This document shows, one piece after another, positions 8,035 through 17,722 of a stretch of 64,000 nt of DNA. A model generated the notes under the pieces. It worked only from the letters and a program-made list of their open reading frames with translations. It was not told the origin of the DNA and made no database searches. Position 1 is the stretch's first letter. Every line of letters begins with the position of its first letter. Made by a program: the position numbers and the translations under genes. Location: NCBI RefSeq assembly GCF_000283655.1, contig NC_016622.1, forward strand, positions 1,810,501 to 1,874,500, written 5' to 3'. This DNA is from Azospirillum lipoferum 4B. Lineage in GTDB: Bacteria; Pseudomonadota; Alphaproteobacteria; Azospirillales; Azospirillaceae.

Positions 8035-9387
8035 TCAGCCGTTGGCCGCACCCGTTGCCGCTCCGACCGGGACGGTGCGGGCGATGTCGCCCTGTTCGGC
8101 ACGGCGAGCCAGCTCCTCGTTGCGGGCATGGTGGCGGGCCAGCATCGGCTTGAGAACCAGCAGCGCACAGGCCGCGGCGGTGAGGTCCATGGTGGCGGTG
8201 ACGTACAGCACGGTCGCCCAGGTGCCGGTGGCTTCCATCAGCAGGTTGCCCAGCGGGACCAGCAGGGCGGCGACACCCTTGGCGCAGTACAGGACGCCGT
8301 AGATCTTGCCGGCATGCTTGGTGCCGAAGGTGTCGGCCGAGGTGGCGCTGAACAGGCTGTACACTTCACCCCAGGCCAGGAAGACCATGCCGCTGAGGAT
8401 CAGGAACATCATCGGGTCGTGGCCGAACTTGCTGAGCATGATGATGCCCAGGCCTTCCAGGGTGAAGGCGACGAACATGGTCGCCTCACGGCCGATGTGG
8501 TCGGAGATGAAGCCGAACAGCGGACGGGAGATGCCGTTCATCACGCGGTCCAGCATCAGGGCGAAGGGCAGAGCCGCCATGGTGATGCCCAGGACGCTGA
8601 CCGGGGTCTCCTTCACGCCCAGATCGTGGGCGATGACGCCCAGCTGGGCCACCGCCATCAGGCCGCCGGTGACGGTGCCGATGAACATCGCCCACATCAC
8701 CCAGAACACCGGGGTGCGGATGGCTTCGCCCAGCGTGTAGTCGCGGCGGGTCTGGGCGACCTTGGTGGAGGCCTTGACGTGCTCCTTCTGCGGCATGCGC
8801 AGGAAGAAGGCGGCGGCGATGATGATCGCGCCCTGCAGCAGGCCGAACCAGAAGAAAGTGGTCTGATAGCCGCTGCTGTGGATCATCGCGGAGATCGGCA
8901 GGATGGTGAGGGCCGAGCCGGCGCCATAGCCGCCCGCCGTCAGGCCGACCGCCAGACCGCGCTTTTCCGGGAACCACTTCAGCGCGTTGTTGACGCAGGT
9001 GGCATAGACGCAGCCGACGCCGATGCCGCCGATGGCCGAGCCGACATACAGCATGCCGAGCGAGCCGGCATAGCTGTCGATGACCCAGGACAGGCCGGTG
9101 AAGAAGCCGCCGGCGCCGACGATCACGCGGGGGCCGTACTTGTCGATGAAATAACCCTCGATCGGCGTCAGCCAGGTCTGCACGACGACGAAGATGGTGA
9201 AGGCGGTCTGGATCGAAGCGCGCGTCCAGCCGTGGGTCGCCTGGATTTCCGGGACGAACAGCGTCCAGGCATACTGGATGTTGGCCGCAGCCACCATGCA
9301 AACGATGCCGACGACGATCTGCATCCAGCGGACGGTATCGGACACCGGCGCCTGTGCCGCCGCCGGTTGTGAATTCATATGAGCCAT
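8035..9387 (-). CDS. OFA-family MFS transporter (oxalate/formate antiporter type)
   Basis: This 450-residue protein has twelve predicted membrane segments and the OFA signature. The N-terminal helix NIQYAWTLFVPEI is followed by a long MFS motif region and the YSLFSATSADTFGTKHAGKIYGVLY stretch typical of OxlT relatives. OFA carriers exchange oxalate for formate, or move related small carboxylates. The start at MAHMNSQ is supported by a good Shine-Dalgarno (gggaggcacgATG). An in-frame extension upstream is GC-rich noise. The gene stands alone, with a large upstream region containing a palindrome. No oxalyl-CoA decarboxylase or formyl-CoA transferase gene is nearby, so the substrate is not proven. 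Confidence 0.88.
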   Translation of the reverse strand: MAHMNSQPAAAQAPVSDTVRWMQIVVGIVCMVAAANIQYAWTLFVPEIQATHGWTRASIQTAFTIFVVVQTWLTPIEGYFIDKYGPRVIVGAGGFFTGLSWVIDSYAGSLGMLYVGSAIGGIGVGCVYATCVNNALKWFPEKRGLAVGLTAGGYGAGSALTILPISAMIHSSGYQTTFFWFGLLQGAIIIAAAFFLRMPQKEHVKASTKVAQTRRDYTLGEAIRTPVFWVMWAMFIGTVTGGLMAVAQLGVIAHDLGVKETPVSVLGITMAALPFALMLDRVMNGISRPLFGFISDHIGREATMFVAFTLEGLGIIMLSKFGHDPMMFLILSGMVFLAWGEVYSLFSATSADTFGTKHAGKIYGVLYCAKGVAALLVPLGNLLMEATGTWATVLYVTATMDLTAAACALLVLKPMLARHHARNEELARRAEQGDIARTVPVGAATGAANG

Positions 9388-10022
9388 CGTGCCTCCCAAT
9401 GATCTTGCCTGAGCCGGTGGCGCGGCCCCTCTCCCGGGGACCGGCGCACCAATCACGATTGCGGAATGACCCGGACGGACCGCTCTTGCTGACGGTTCCA
9501 TTCCGGAACTCGGCGCGGATGCCGACAATCGCTCGGAGTTCGATTGTCCCGGTTTCGGCATGCCAGATATGAAATCTGGTATGCCAAAACCGGGGACAAA
9601 AAGACCCGGACGGACGGTCCGACGCCGTATACACACCTGCTGACCAAGTAAAACTTACGTCTCGTGCCGCTTCGAATGTCCGGTCCACATCGGTTCTTGT
9701 GTCCGATCACTCGGTGCGACGCACATCCTGTAAAAAGAAGCCGTGCCGGTACCTGCACGGCCCCCTCGAACGAGGGTGTGCAGTCTTAGGAGATAGATAG
9801 ATGCCGCCGTTTCCATAGAGGAACCGCATCGGCGACACATAATCTTTTGCTCGGATTGTTTTGGAACTCAACAGTCCATTCGGGCTTTCCGTATCATGGA
9901 AAAACACCGGAGAGCGCCTTGGGACAGGCAGGGCTCTTCGTCACCCGGCCGATGGGCGCGGGCGCGGAAAATGAAACTCGGACCGGGAGGAACGGAAATG
10001 GGCGGGCCACGCCGCCGATGGG
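9388..10022. other. Long gene-free region upstream of the MFS gene
   Basis: This 635-bp stretch has no gene I can support. It holds the palindrome at 9549-9595 and lower-GC DNA from about 9640 to 9900. The rsmD gene ends at its right edge. It may contain a long 5' leader or an unrecognised small RNA, but no sigma-54 or rho-independent signal is clear. Confidence 0.5.
9549..9595. promoter_or_regulatory. Large imperfect palindrome upstream of the MFS gene
   Basis: Two arms of about 18 bp (ggtttcggcatgccagat and atctggtatgccaaaacc) match at 16 positions around a 5-base centre. The match continues outward through cccg/cggg. It lies about 160 bp before the ATG of the OFA transporter gene. The central tggtatgcca core resembles the pseudo-palindromes bound by FCD-type GntR regulators, so it is a plausible operator. 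The arms could also form an RNA hairpin. Confidence 0.5.
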
Positions 10023-10583
10023 TCAGGCCGGGCGACGGACCGTCAGGAAAGCGACGCGGGTGTCGCCATAGCGGCGTTCATCGACGGCGCTGAAGCCGTC
10101 GGGCAGAGGCAGGGGGTCGCGTTCGGCCACCTCGACCACGGCGAGGGCGCCGTCGGCGAGCCAGCCGGCCTTCAGCAGCCCGTCCAGCGCACGCGGCGCC
10201 AGATCCTGGCCATAGGGGGGATCGAGGAAGGCCAAGGCGCAGGCCCGCGGGGCCGGCGGCGGCTTGGTGGCATCGGCGCGCAGGATCCGCGCATTGCCGG
10301 CTTCGCCCAGGGCATCGACATTGGCGCGCACGGCGTCCAGCGCCGGCCGGCCCATGTCGAGGAAGCCGCACCAGGCGGCCCCGCGCGACAGGGCCTCCAG
10401 CCCCAGCGCACCGGTTCCGCAAAAGGCATCGACGACCGCCGCGCCCTCGAACTCGGGCGCCCAGTTGGCATGGGCCAGGATGTTGAAGATGGCTTGCCGG
10501 GTGCGGTCGGTGGTGGGGCGGGTGTCGCGCCCGCCCGGTGCCACCAGACTGCGGCCGCGGTGCTTACCGCCGACGATCCGCAC
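10023..10583 (-). CDS. rsmD: 16S rRNA (guanine966-N2)-methyltransferase RsmD
   Basis: RsmD methylates G966 of 16S rRNA in the 30S subunit. The 186-residue protein starts at a GTG reading RIVGGKHRGRSL, the family N-terminus. It shows the SAM-binding motif I VVDAFCGTGALGLEALSRGA and the catalytic DPPY in AFLDPPYG. The GTG start overlaps the 3' end of rluB by 20 bp, so the two are translationally coupled. Length is normal. Confidence 0.95.
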   Translation of the reverse strand: MRIVGGKHRGRSLVAPGGRDTRPTTDRTRQAIFNILAHANWAPEFEGAAVVDAFCGTGALGLEALSRGAAWCGFLDMGRPALDAVRANVDALGEAGNARILRADATKPPPAPRACALAFLDPPYGQDLAPRALDGLLKAGWLADGALAVVEVAERDPLPLPDGFSAVDERRYGDTRVAFLTVRRPA

Positions 10584-11946
10584 GCGGGCGCTCCGTCCGT
10601 CCGCCGGCACCGCCGCCCGACCTGTCGCCGCCGGCCTTCGGACCACCCTTCGGCGCCGAACCGGCGGCCTTCGGACCCGCGGACCTGGAGGCCGCCGATT
10701 TCGGAGCGGCAAATTTGGCGTCCCTCGGCTTGTCGTCCCGGGGCTTCGCATCCCGGGACCTTGCCCCCTCGGAACGGGCGCCCTCGGAACGCGGGCCGTC
10801 CGACTTCGCGGCACCGGCCTTGAACCCGCCGGGCTTCGCCCCCCGCGGACCGGCAGCACCGGCCGGCTTGGCGGCATCGCGGCCTTCCGGCTTGCCGGGC
10901 CGGCCGGACTTGGCCGCAGCGGGCCCCGACTTGCTGAGCGACAGCGTGCCGCGCCGGGCGGGCTTGGTCTCTTCAACACGGGCAGCTTCGGCCTCGTGCC
11001 GCTTGGTGGCGGACCGCGGCGCACGCTTCGGAGCGGCCTTGGCGTCGGCCTTCGCCGCTACGGTCTTCCCCGGCGCGGACTTGGCGGGGGCAGACTTGGC
11101 GGGGGCAGACTTCACCGCCGCGTCGGCTCTCGCCTTGGCACGCTGCTTGGTGCCGGATTCGGCGGGCTCCGCCCCTTCGGGGGTGCCGAAGAAGGGGGCG
11201 ATCTGTTCGCGGACGACGCGCTTCGGCACCTCCTCGACGGCGCCTTCCTCCAGCTTGCCGAGCTGGAAGGGACCATAGGCGACGCGGATCAGCCGGTTCA
11301 CCTGGAGCCCCAGCGACTCCATCACCTTGCGGATCTCGCGGTTCTTGCCTTCCTTCAGGCTGACGGTCAGCCAGGCGTTGCGGCCCTGGATGCGGTCCAG
11401 CACGGCCTCGATCGGGCCGTACTTCACGCCTTCGATGGTCGGGCCCTTCTCCAGCGCCGCCAATTGCCTCTCGTCCACCTCGCCGAAGACGCGCACGCGG
11501 TAGCGGCGGGTCCAGCCGGTGGCCGGCAGTTCCAGGAAGCGGGCCAGCTCGCCGTCGTTGGTCAGCAGAAGCAGCCCCTCGGTCGTCAGGTCGAGGCGGC
11601 CGATGGAGACCACGCGCGGCAGGTCGGCCGGCAGCCGGTCGAAGACGGTCTCGCGCCCCTTCTCGTCGCGCGCGGTGGTGACCAGCCCGGACGGCTTGTG
11701 GTAGCGCCACAGGCGGGCGGGTTCCGGCTCCGGAATGACCTTGCCGTCGACCTGGACGATGTCGCCGGGGCGAACCACGCAGGCGGGGCTGTCGAGCACG
11801 CGGCTGTTGACCGCGACGCGGCCCTCGGCGATCCAGCGTTCGGCGTCGCGGCGCGAGCAGAGCCCAGCGCGCGCCAGTCGCTTGGCGATGCGTTCACCGC
11901 CATTTGTGGCGGAATCGGATTTCTTGGCAGTATCGGAGCGGTCCAT
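10564..11946 (-). CDS. rluB: 23S rRNA pseudouridine synthase RluB family, with long basic tail
   Basis: Residues 1-245 form the enzyme. An S4 RNA-binding domain (RIAKRLARAGLCSRRDAERWI) is followed by a pseudouridine synthase domain with the catalytic Asp in GRLDLTTEGLLLLTNDG and the GKNREIRKVMESLG motif. RluB/RluE-type enzymes modify 23S rRNA. The remaining roughly 200 residues are a low-complexity Ala/Lys/Pro/Arg/Gly-rich tail with repeats such as SAPAKSAPAKSAPGK and later SEGARSEGARS. Such tails are common in alphaproteobacterial RluB and probably bind RNA nonspecifically. The ATG of MDRSDTAKKS is chosen because upstream codons are non-homologous. The gene overlaps rsmD downstream and is divergent from tadA. 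Confidence 0.92.
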   Translation of the reverse strand: MDRSDTAKKSDSATNGGERIAKRLARAGLCSRRDAERWIAEGRVAVNSRVLDSPACVVRPGDIVQVDGKVIPEPEPARLWRYHKPSGLVTTARDEKGRETVFDRLPADLPRVVSIGRLDLTTEGLLLLTNDGELARFLELPATGWTRRYRVRVFGEVDERQLAALEKGPTIEGVKYGPIEAVLDRIQGRNAWLTVSLKEGKNREIRKVMESLGLQVNRLIRVAYGPFQLGKLEEGAVEEVPKRVVREQIAPFFGTPEGAEPAESGTKQRAKARADAAVKSAPAKSAPAKSAPGKTVAAKADAKAAPKRAPRSATKRHEAEAARVEETKPARRGTLSLSKSGPAAAKSGRPGKPEGRDAAKPAGAAGPRGAKPGGFKAGAAKSDGPRSEGARSEGARSRDAKPRDDKPRDAKFAAPKSAASRSAGPKAAGSAPKGGPKAGGDRSGGGAGGRTERPRADRRR

Positions 11947-12051
11947 GGCCGGACCATAGGGCCTGGACGCGCCGCCCGCAACACGAGTTCGGCGCCCGGA
12001 CACCGGAATCCGGTTGACGCGCCCGGCGGGCGGTTGGCACCCTGCCCGGCC

Positions 12052-12504
12052 ATGCCCTCTCCCCGCTATATGGACCTCGCCTTCGCCGCCGCCGAGGCCG
12101 CCGCCGCGCGCGGCGAGGTGCCGGTCGGCGCCGTCGTCGTCGATCCCGCGACGGGCGCCGTACTATCCAGCGCCGGCAACCGGACGGAGGAGCTGTGCGA
12201 CCCGTCGGCCCATGCCGAACTGCTGGCGATCCGCGAAGCCTGTGCGCAGCGCGGCCAGCCCCGCCTGCCCGGCTGCGACCTGTATGTGACGCTGGAGCCC
12301 TGCGCGCTATGCGCCGCCGCGATCAGCTTCGCCCGCATCCGGCGGGTCTATTACGGCGCCTACGATCCCAAGGGCGGCGCGGTGGACCACGGTCCGCGCT
12401 TCTTCACTCAGCCCACCTGCCATCACGTGCCGGAGGTCTACAGCGGCATCGGCGAGACACGGGCCGGGGCGCTGCTGCGCGACTTCTTCAGGGAGCGGCG
12501 GTGA
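12052..12504 (+). CDS. tadA: tRNA(Arg) adenosine-34 deaminase TadA
   Basis: TadA converts the wobble adenosine of tRNA-Arg(ACG) to inosine. The 150-residue protein contains the zinc-binding HAE (SAHAELLAIREA) and PCALCAAA motifs of the cytidine/deoxycytidylate deaminase fold, plus the FARIRRVYYGAYDPKGGA segment typical of TadA. The ATG lies 105 bp from the divergent rluB start. Another ATG six codons in (MDLAFAAAEAA) is possible. Confidence 0.95.
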   Translation: MPSPRYMDLAFAAAEAAAARGEVPVGAVVVDPATGAVLSSAGNRTEELCDPSAHAELLAIREACAQRGQPRLPGCDLYVTLEPCALCAAAISFARIRRVYYGAYDPKGGAVDHGPRFFTQPTCHHVPEVYSGIGETRAGALLRDFFRERR

Positions 12505-12738
12505 GCCCCCAGCCGGATACGCACGCGGCGCAATGTTGTTTTGAAAAAGTAGCAATAAAATTTCTCGAAGCCATTCGCAATCGACCCCGGCTCTTCACCA
12601 AGAGGCCAAACGAAAAACTCGCTCTACCATACAACCGGGCGAAATCCATACGCACAAGACAATATAGTCTGTTAAGTGTTTGTTTAGCGAACATATGCGC
12701 ATGATGGGCTGACCGCTTCCAGCCATCAGGAGTTACGA

Positions 12739-14244
12739 ATGTTTTCGTTCCGCAAGCCGCAGGAAAATCAAGCGGCCGAAGAGTTGGCCCTGCTGGGCCG
12801 CCATGCGGGAGTCGGGCTTTGGGACGCGGTCATCCACAATGGCGATCCGATGCACGCGCAAAGCAATTGGCATTGGTCGCCGGAGTTCCGCCGGCTCGTG
12901 GGCTTCGACCGCGACGACAAGACGGGCTTCCCCGACAAGGTCGGTTCCTGGGCCGACCGGCTGCATGCGGACGATGCCAAGCCCACCTTCGATGCCTTCA
13001 TGGCCTGCCTGAACGACCGCAGCGGCCGCACCGGCTATGACGTGAACTACCGGCTGAAGGTGAAGGACGGCAGCTATCGCTGGTTCCGCGCCATCGGCGG
13101 CGTCGCCCGCGACAGCAGCGGTCTGGCCCTGCGCGCCTGCGGCTCGCTGATCGACATCGATGCCGAACGGCGGGAGCTGGAGCGGGCCAAGCTGCTCGAC
13201 CGCCACGCCGGCGTCGGGCTGTGGGACGCGGTCTTCCACAATGGCGACCCGATGCATGCGCAGAGCCGCTGGCACTGGTCGCCGGAGTTCCGCCGGCTCG
13301 TCGGCTTCGACCGTGACGACAAGGCGGGCTTCCCCGACAAGGTCGGCTCCTGGGCCGACCGGCTGCATCCGGACGACGCCAAGCGCACCTTCGACGCCTT
13401 CATGGCCTGCCTGAACGACCGAAGCGGCCGCACCGGCTACGATGTCGATTACCGGCTGAAGCTGAGGGACGGCAGCTATCGCTGGTTCCGCGCCATCGGC
13501 GGCGTCGCCCGCGACGGCAGCGGTCTGGCCCTGCGCGCCTGCGGCTCGCTGATCGACATCGACGGGCAGAAGGTTGCCGAGTTGCGGCAAGCCGAGATGG
13601 ACGGCGAGCGCCGCCGCAGCGTCACCAGCCTCGCCGAGACGCTGGACAGCGAGGTCGGCACCGCCGCCGACCGCGCCACCGCCAACGCCCAGACCGTCGC
13701 CGCCGCGACGGAGGAGCTGTCGGCCTCGATCTCCGACATCAGCACCCGCGCCAACGAGGCCTCCGGCGCCTCGCTCAAGGCTTCGGAGGAGGCGAGCCGC
13801 ACCAACGCCGCGGTGGAGGCGCTCGTCACCTCGGCCGAGCGCATCGGCGCCATCACCAAGCTGATCAACTCCATCGCCTCGCAAACCAACCTGCTGGCGC
13901 TGAACGCGACCATCGAGGCCGCCCGCGCCGGCGACGCGGGCCGCGGCTTCGCCGTGGTGGCGAACGAGGTGAAGTCGCTGGCCCAGCAGAGCGGCAGCGC
14001 CGCCGACGACATCGCCGCGCAGATCGCCTCGGTCCAGCAGGAGGCGCTGCACGCGGTGGATGCCATCCGCCGGATCGGCGCCATCGTCACCGACGTCCAG
14101 CAGATCTCCACCACCATCGCCGCCGCCGTGTCGCAGCAGGAGTCGGCAACCAGGGAGATCGCCCACAGCGTCACCCGCGTGGTCCGCGACATCGAAGTGG
14201 TGTCGCAGAACATCGCCAGCGCATCGGAACGGCTGCGGGCGTGA
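12739..14244 (+). CDS. Soluble methyl-accepting chemoreceptor with duplicated PAS domains
   Basis: This 501-residue cytoplasmic chemoreceptor has no membrane segment. Residues 18-141 and 152-275 are two PAS-like modules differing at only about 10 of 124 positions, an evidently recent tandem duplication. Residues from about 290 onward form the coiled-coil signalling domain, with the conserved hairpin tip around IASQTNLLALNATIEAARAG, which contacts CheA/CheW. Each PAS copy keeps the same WHWSPEFRRLVGFDRDD core, so both may bind the same ligand or cofactor. It starts after a clear caggagttacgaATG ribosome-binding site. It stands alone downstream of an AT-rich spacer. Energy, redox or small-ligand sensing is plausible from the family but not shown. 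Confidence 0.95.
   Translation: MFSFRKPQENQAAEELALLGRHAGVGLWDAVIHNGDPMHAQSNWHWSPEFRRLVGFDRDDKTGFPDKVGSWADRLHADDAKPTFDAFMACLNDRSGRTGYDVNYRLKVKDGSYRWFRAIGGVARDSSGLALRACGSLIDIDAERRELERAKLLDRHAGVGLWDAVFHNGDPMHAQSRWHWSPEFRRLVGFDRDDKAGFPDKVGSWADRLHPDDAKRTFDAFMACLNDRSGRTGYDVDYRLKLRDGSYRWFRAIGGVARDGSGLALRACGSLIDIDGQKVAELRQAEMDGERRRSVTSLAETLDSEVGTAADRATANAQTVAAATEELSASISDISTRANEASGASLKASEEASRTNAAVEALVTSAERIGAITKLINSIASQTNLLALNATIEAARAGDAGRGFAVVANEVKSLAQQSGSAADDIAAQIASVQQEALHAVDAIRRIGAIVTDVQQISTTIAAAVSQQESATREIAHSVTRVVRDIEVVSQNIASASERLRA
12790..13563 (+). repeat. Tandem duplication of a 372-bp PAS-encoding unit
   Basis: Unit 1 (12790-13161) and unit 2 (13192-13563) encode nearly the same 124 residues, separated by a 30-bp linker. 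The nucleotide sequences are also very similar, including third positions over long runs, which argues for a recent duplication or gene conversion rather than ancient PAS divergence. Confidence 0.9.
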
Positions 14245-14340
14245 GGCGGAAATGAACAAGGGGGCGCAGCGATGCGCCCCCGCATCTTTGTCGAACAGGT
14301 ATGTCGCGGCCTATGTCAGAGAGCGGCCGTCAGGTCCCGT

Positions 14341-14670
14341 TCACACCGGAACCCCCTGCTCCCTCACCGTCCGGATCAGCGGATGCTGGGACGTGCGCAA
14401 TGTCCGCGCCGACCAGACGAAAGGCTGGACGATCCTGCCCGCTTCCATGGTCGGCACGAAGGCGATGTCCATGACGCGGTCGGCTTCCTCCAGCGGATCC
14501 GCCGGTTCGTCCTTCAGGATCACCGCCAAATCCAGATCGGACTCGTCTGTGTAATCGTCGCGTGAACGCGACCCGAACAGCAGGATGGACTCAAGGCGGG
14601 AGCCGAAGACGGCTTCGGCCCCCTGGCGGAATGCGGCGATGGCCGCGCGGGTCTGGGGAGCGGTGTCCAT
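14341..14670 (-). CDS. MNT-type nucleotidyltransferase domain protein
   Basis: This 109-residue protein contains the minimal nucleotidyltransferase signature LLFGSRSRDDYTDESDLDLAVIL. The GSxxRG-like loop and two metal-binding Asp residues (SDLDL) are both present. Stand-alone MNT proteins usually pair with a HEPN partner as a toxin-antitoxin unit in which the MNT AMPylates and silences the HEPN RNase. No HEPN gene is visible on either side, so this is an orphan. A TTG ten codons upstream (14700) is possible, but the ATG at 14670 is preferred. Confidence 0.8.
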   Translation of the reverse strand: MDTAPQTRAAIAAFRQGAEAVFGSRLESILLFGSRSRDDYTDESDLDLAVILKDEPADPLEEADRVMDIAFVPTMEAGRIVQPFVWSARTLRTSQHPLIRTVREQGVPV

Positions 14671-14739
14671 ACCGGAGCACACGGCATCTGTTGGGACCAA
14701 GCTAAAAATAGCCCTTCTCGGACTGCATTTGTAGCTCCC

Positions 14740-16026
14740 TTACCGCCCCACCGCCCGCCAGCCGATGTCGCGGCGGCAGAAGCCGTCCGGCCAGTCCAGC
14801 GCGTCGACCGCCTTGTAGGCCGCCGCCTGCGCCTCGGCCACCGTCGGCGCCAGCGCGGTGACGCCCAGCACCCGACCGCCGACCGACAGAACCCGGCCAT
14901 CCTCGGCGCGCTTGGTGCCGGCATGGAACACGGTCACATTCTCAACCGCTCCGGCCTTGTCCAGCCCGCGGATCTCGGTGTTCTTGGCGTAGTCGCCCGG
15001 ATAGCCGTTGGCCGCCATCACCACGCACAGGGCGGTCCGGTCGTGCCAGCGCAGGTCGATGCTGTCCAGCACCCCGTCGGCCGCCGCCACCAGCGCCGCC
15101 AGCGCGTCGGACTTCAGCCGCATCATCAGCGTCTGGCATTCCGGGTCGCCGAAGCGGACATTGAACTCCAGCGTCTTTGGCACCGGGCCGGCCGGCGTCT
15201 GCATGATCATCAGCCCGGCGAACAGCACGCCCTTGAACGGCTTGCCTTCCGCCGCCATGCCCTTGACCGTCGGCAGGATGATCTCGCGCATCACGCGGTC
15301 CTGCAGGTCGGGGGTCAGCACCGGGGCCGGGGAATAGGCGCCCATGCCGCCGGTGTTGGGGCCGGTGTCGCCGTCGCCGACCGCCTTGTGGTCCTGGGCC
15401 GAGGCCAGCGGCAGCGCGTTCTCGCCGTCGCACAGCGCGAAGAAGCTGACCTCCTCGCCGTCCAGGAACTCTTCCACCACCACCTCGGCACCGGCGGCGC
15501 CGAAGCGGCCGCCGACCAGCGCGTCGTCGATGGCATCACACGCCTCCTGCTCGGTGCGGGCGACGGTGACGCCCTTGCCGGCGGCCAGCCCGTCGGCCTT
15601 CACCACGATGGGGGCGCCATGCTTGCGGACATAGGCCTTGGCGGCATCCGGATCCTTGAAGCGCTCGTAGAAGGCGGTGGGCACCCCGTATTTCGCCAGG
15701 ATGTCCTTCATGAACCCCTTGGAGCCTTCAAGCTCCGCCGCCGCCGCGCTCGGCCCGAAGGCCTTGACGCCCAGTGCGGTCAGCCGGTCGACCAGACCCA
15801 GCACCAGCGGGCCTTCCGGGCCGACGACGACGAAGTCGATGGCGTTGTCCTGGACGAAGCGCACCAGCGCGTCGACATCCTCCGACCCGATGGGCACCAA
15901 CGTGGCGACGTCGGCGATGCCGGCATTGCCCGGCGCGCAATAGAGCGCGTCGCACAGCGGCGAATTGGAAATGGCCCAGCAGAGCGCATGCTCACGACCG
16001 CCCGATCCGACGACGAGGACTTTCAT
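14740..16026 (-). CDS. purD: Phosphoribosylamine-glycine ligase
   Basis: PurD catalyses the second step of purine synthesis, joining glycine to phosphoribosylamine with ATP. The 428-residue protein begins [15 protein letters not shown]. The ATP-grasp core includes [17 protein letters not shown], the family motif [14 protein letters not shown] and [13 protein letters not shown]. Length is typical. The start is divergent from xseA with 73 bp between, so both promoters must lie in that gap. Confidence 0.97.
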   Translation of the reverse strand: MKVLVVGSGGREHALCWAISNSPLCDALYCAPGNAGIADVATLVPIGSEDVDALVRFVQDNAIDFVVVGPEGPLVLGLVDRLTALGVKAFGPSAAAAELEGSKGFMKDILAKYGVPTAFYERFKDPDAAKAYVRKHGAPIVVKADGLAAGKGVTVARTEQEACDAIDDALVGGRFGAAGAEVVVEEFLDGEEVSFFALCDGENALPLASAQDHKAVGDGDTGPNTGGMGAYSPAPVLTPDLQDRVMREIILPTVKGMAAEGKPFKGVLFAGLMIMQTPAGPVPKTLEFNVRFGDPECQTLMMRLKSDALAALVAAADGVLDSIDLRWHDRTALCVVMAANGYPGDYAKNTEIRGLDKAGAVENVTVFHAGTKRAEDGRVLSVGGRVLGVTALAPTVAEAQAAAYKAVDALDWPDGFCRRDIGWRAVGR

Positions 16027-16099
16027 GGGGTGGCGCTCCTTCCGCCTTGTTGCGAACTGCGCGCCTTGTATCATGGCGGCGTCCCAACTCAAGAGCGCC

Positions 16100-17722
16100 A
16101 TGACCTCCGACACCGACTCCCTGCCCCTGATCGCCCCGGAACCGCGCCCCGGTTCCAACCTGCCGGAATTCACCGTCGGCGACCTCGCCCGCCGGCTGAA
16201 GCGCAGCATCGAGGAGGAATTCGGCTTCGTCCGCGTCCGCGGCGAGATCAGCCAGCCGAAGAAGCACAGCTCCGGCCACTGCTACATGCGCCTGAAGGAC
16301 GACACCGCGGTGATCGAGGCGGTGTGCTGGCGCGGCACCATGGCGAAGCTGGCGGTGCGGCCGGAGGAAGGGCTGGAGGTCATCGTCACCGGGCGGATGA
16401 CCACCTACCCCGGCCGCTCGCAATACCAGCTGATCGTCGAGTCGATGGAACTGGCCGGCGAAGGCGCGCTGCTGAAGATGCTGGAGGAGCGCAAGCGCCG
16501 GCTGGCGGCGGAGGGGCTGTTCGACCCTGCCCGCAAAAAGCGCATCCCCTTCCTGCCCGACGTGATCGGCGTCGTCACCTCCCCCACCGGCGCGGTCATC
16601 CGCGACATCCTGCACCGGCTGAACGACCGCTTCCCCCGCCATGTCCTGCTGTGGCCGGTCGCCGTGCAGGGCGAGCGCGCGGCGGCCGAGGTGACGGCGG
16701 CCATCGAGGGCTTCAACCGCATCCAGCCCGGTGGCCCGGTCCCGCGACCCGACCTGATCATCGTGGCGCGCGGCGGCGGCTCGCTGGAAGACCTGATGGC
16801 CTTCAACGAGGAGAACGTCGTCCGCGCCGCCGCGGCCAGCGCCATCCCGCTGATCTCCGCCGTCGGGCACGAGACCGACACCACGCTGATCGACTTCGCC
16901 TCCGACCTGCGCGCCCCCACCCCGACCGCCGCCGCCGAGATGGCAGTGCCGGTGCGCGGCGAGTTGCTGGCCCAGATCCTCGACGACGAGCGCCGCCTGC
17001 TGGCCTGCGCCTCGCGCGCGGTGGAGGACCGCCGCAACCGGGTGGAGGGGCTGGCGCGCGGCCTGGGCGATCCCCGCGCCCTGCTGGAGGGCCATGCCCA
17101 GCGGCTGGACGACCGGGCCGAACGCCTGAACCTTGCCGCCTCCGCCATGCTGGAGCGCCGCCGCACCCGCGTCGGCGAACTGGCCGCCAAGCTGCGCCAC
17201 CCGCGCGAGAAGCTGGCCCAGGCCGGGCAAAAGCTGGCGTCGGAGAGCCGGGCGCTCGACTCAGGCTTGCGCCATGCCCTGACCACCGCCGCCGGCCGCT
17301 TCGACCGCATCGCGGGCCGGCTGTCGCTGTCCCCGGCGCGGGTGAAGCAGGAAGAGGGCGCCCGCCGCATCGCCGACCTGACCCCGCGGCTGGACCGCAG
17401 CTATGCCAAGGGGGTTGCCGACAAGGCGGTCAAGCTGGCGTCGCTGGGCCAGTTGCTGGAGAGCTACAGCTACAAGGGCGTGCTTGCCCGCGGCTTCGCC
17501 CTGGTCGAGGACCGCGACGGCCGCCCCGTCACCCGCGCCGATCAGGCGATTCCGGGTCTGGCCGTCAACATCGTCTTCGCCGATGACGCCAAAGTTGCAG
17601 CAACCATCGACGGCGGCGCGCCCAAGGCGGAGGCGGAGGTCAAGGCTGAGCCCAAGCCCGAGCCGAAGCCGGAGAAGAAGGCCAAGCCGCGGGTGGCGCC
17701 GGTGCAGGGCACGCTGTTCTGA
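16100..17722 (+). CDS. xseA: Exodeoxyribonuclease VII large subunit
   Basis: XseA with XseB degrades single-stranded DNA. The 540-residue protein has the N-terminal OB-fold ([28 protein letters not shown]), the catalytic domain with [31 protein letters not shown], and a long central coiled coil. The C-terminus ends in a Lys/Pro/Glu-rich segment ([16 protein letters not shown]) before a conserved end VQGTLF. The ATG at 16100 reads [11 protein letters not shown]; farther-upstream ATGs fall in the purD regulatory gap. It is divergent from purD. Confidence 0.97.
   Translation: MTSDTDSLPLIAPEPRPGSNLPEFTVGDLARRLKRSIEEEFGFVRVRGEISQPKKHSSGHCYMRLKDDTAVIEAVCWRGTMAKLAVRPEEGLEVIVTGRMTTYPGRSQYQLIVESMELAGEGALLKMLEERKRRLAAEGLFDPARKKRIPFLPDVIGVVTSPTGAVIRDILHRLNDRFPRHVLLWPVAVQGERAAAEVTAAIEGFNRIQPGGPVPRPDLIIVARGGGSLEDLMAFNEENVVRAAAASAIPLISAVGHETDTTLIDFASDLRAPTPTAAAEMAVPVRGELLAQILDDERRLLACASRAVEDRRNRVEGLARGLGDPRALLEGHAQRLDDRAERLNLAASAMLERRRTRVGELAAKLRHPREKLAQAGQKLASESRALDSGLRHALTTAAGRFDRIAGRLSLSPARVKQEEGARRIADLTPRLDRSYAKGVADKAVKLASLGQLLESYSYKGVLARGFALVEDRDGRPVTRADQAIPGLAVNIVFADDAKVAATIDGGAPKAEAEVKAEPKPEPKPEKKAKPRVAPVQGTLF

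Noticed and set aside
10264-12051. A long plus-strand extension upstream of tadA
   Set aside because: It is a shadow of rluB and rsmD; TadA homology begins at 12052.
14923-17586. An 887-codon plus-strand frame across purD and xseA
   Set aside because: It spans two well-supported genes, one of them on the opposite strand, and crosses their divergent promoters; no family motifs.
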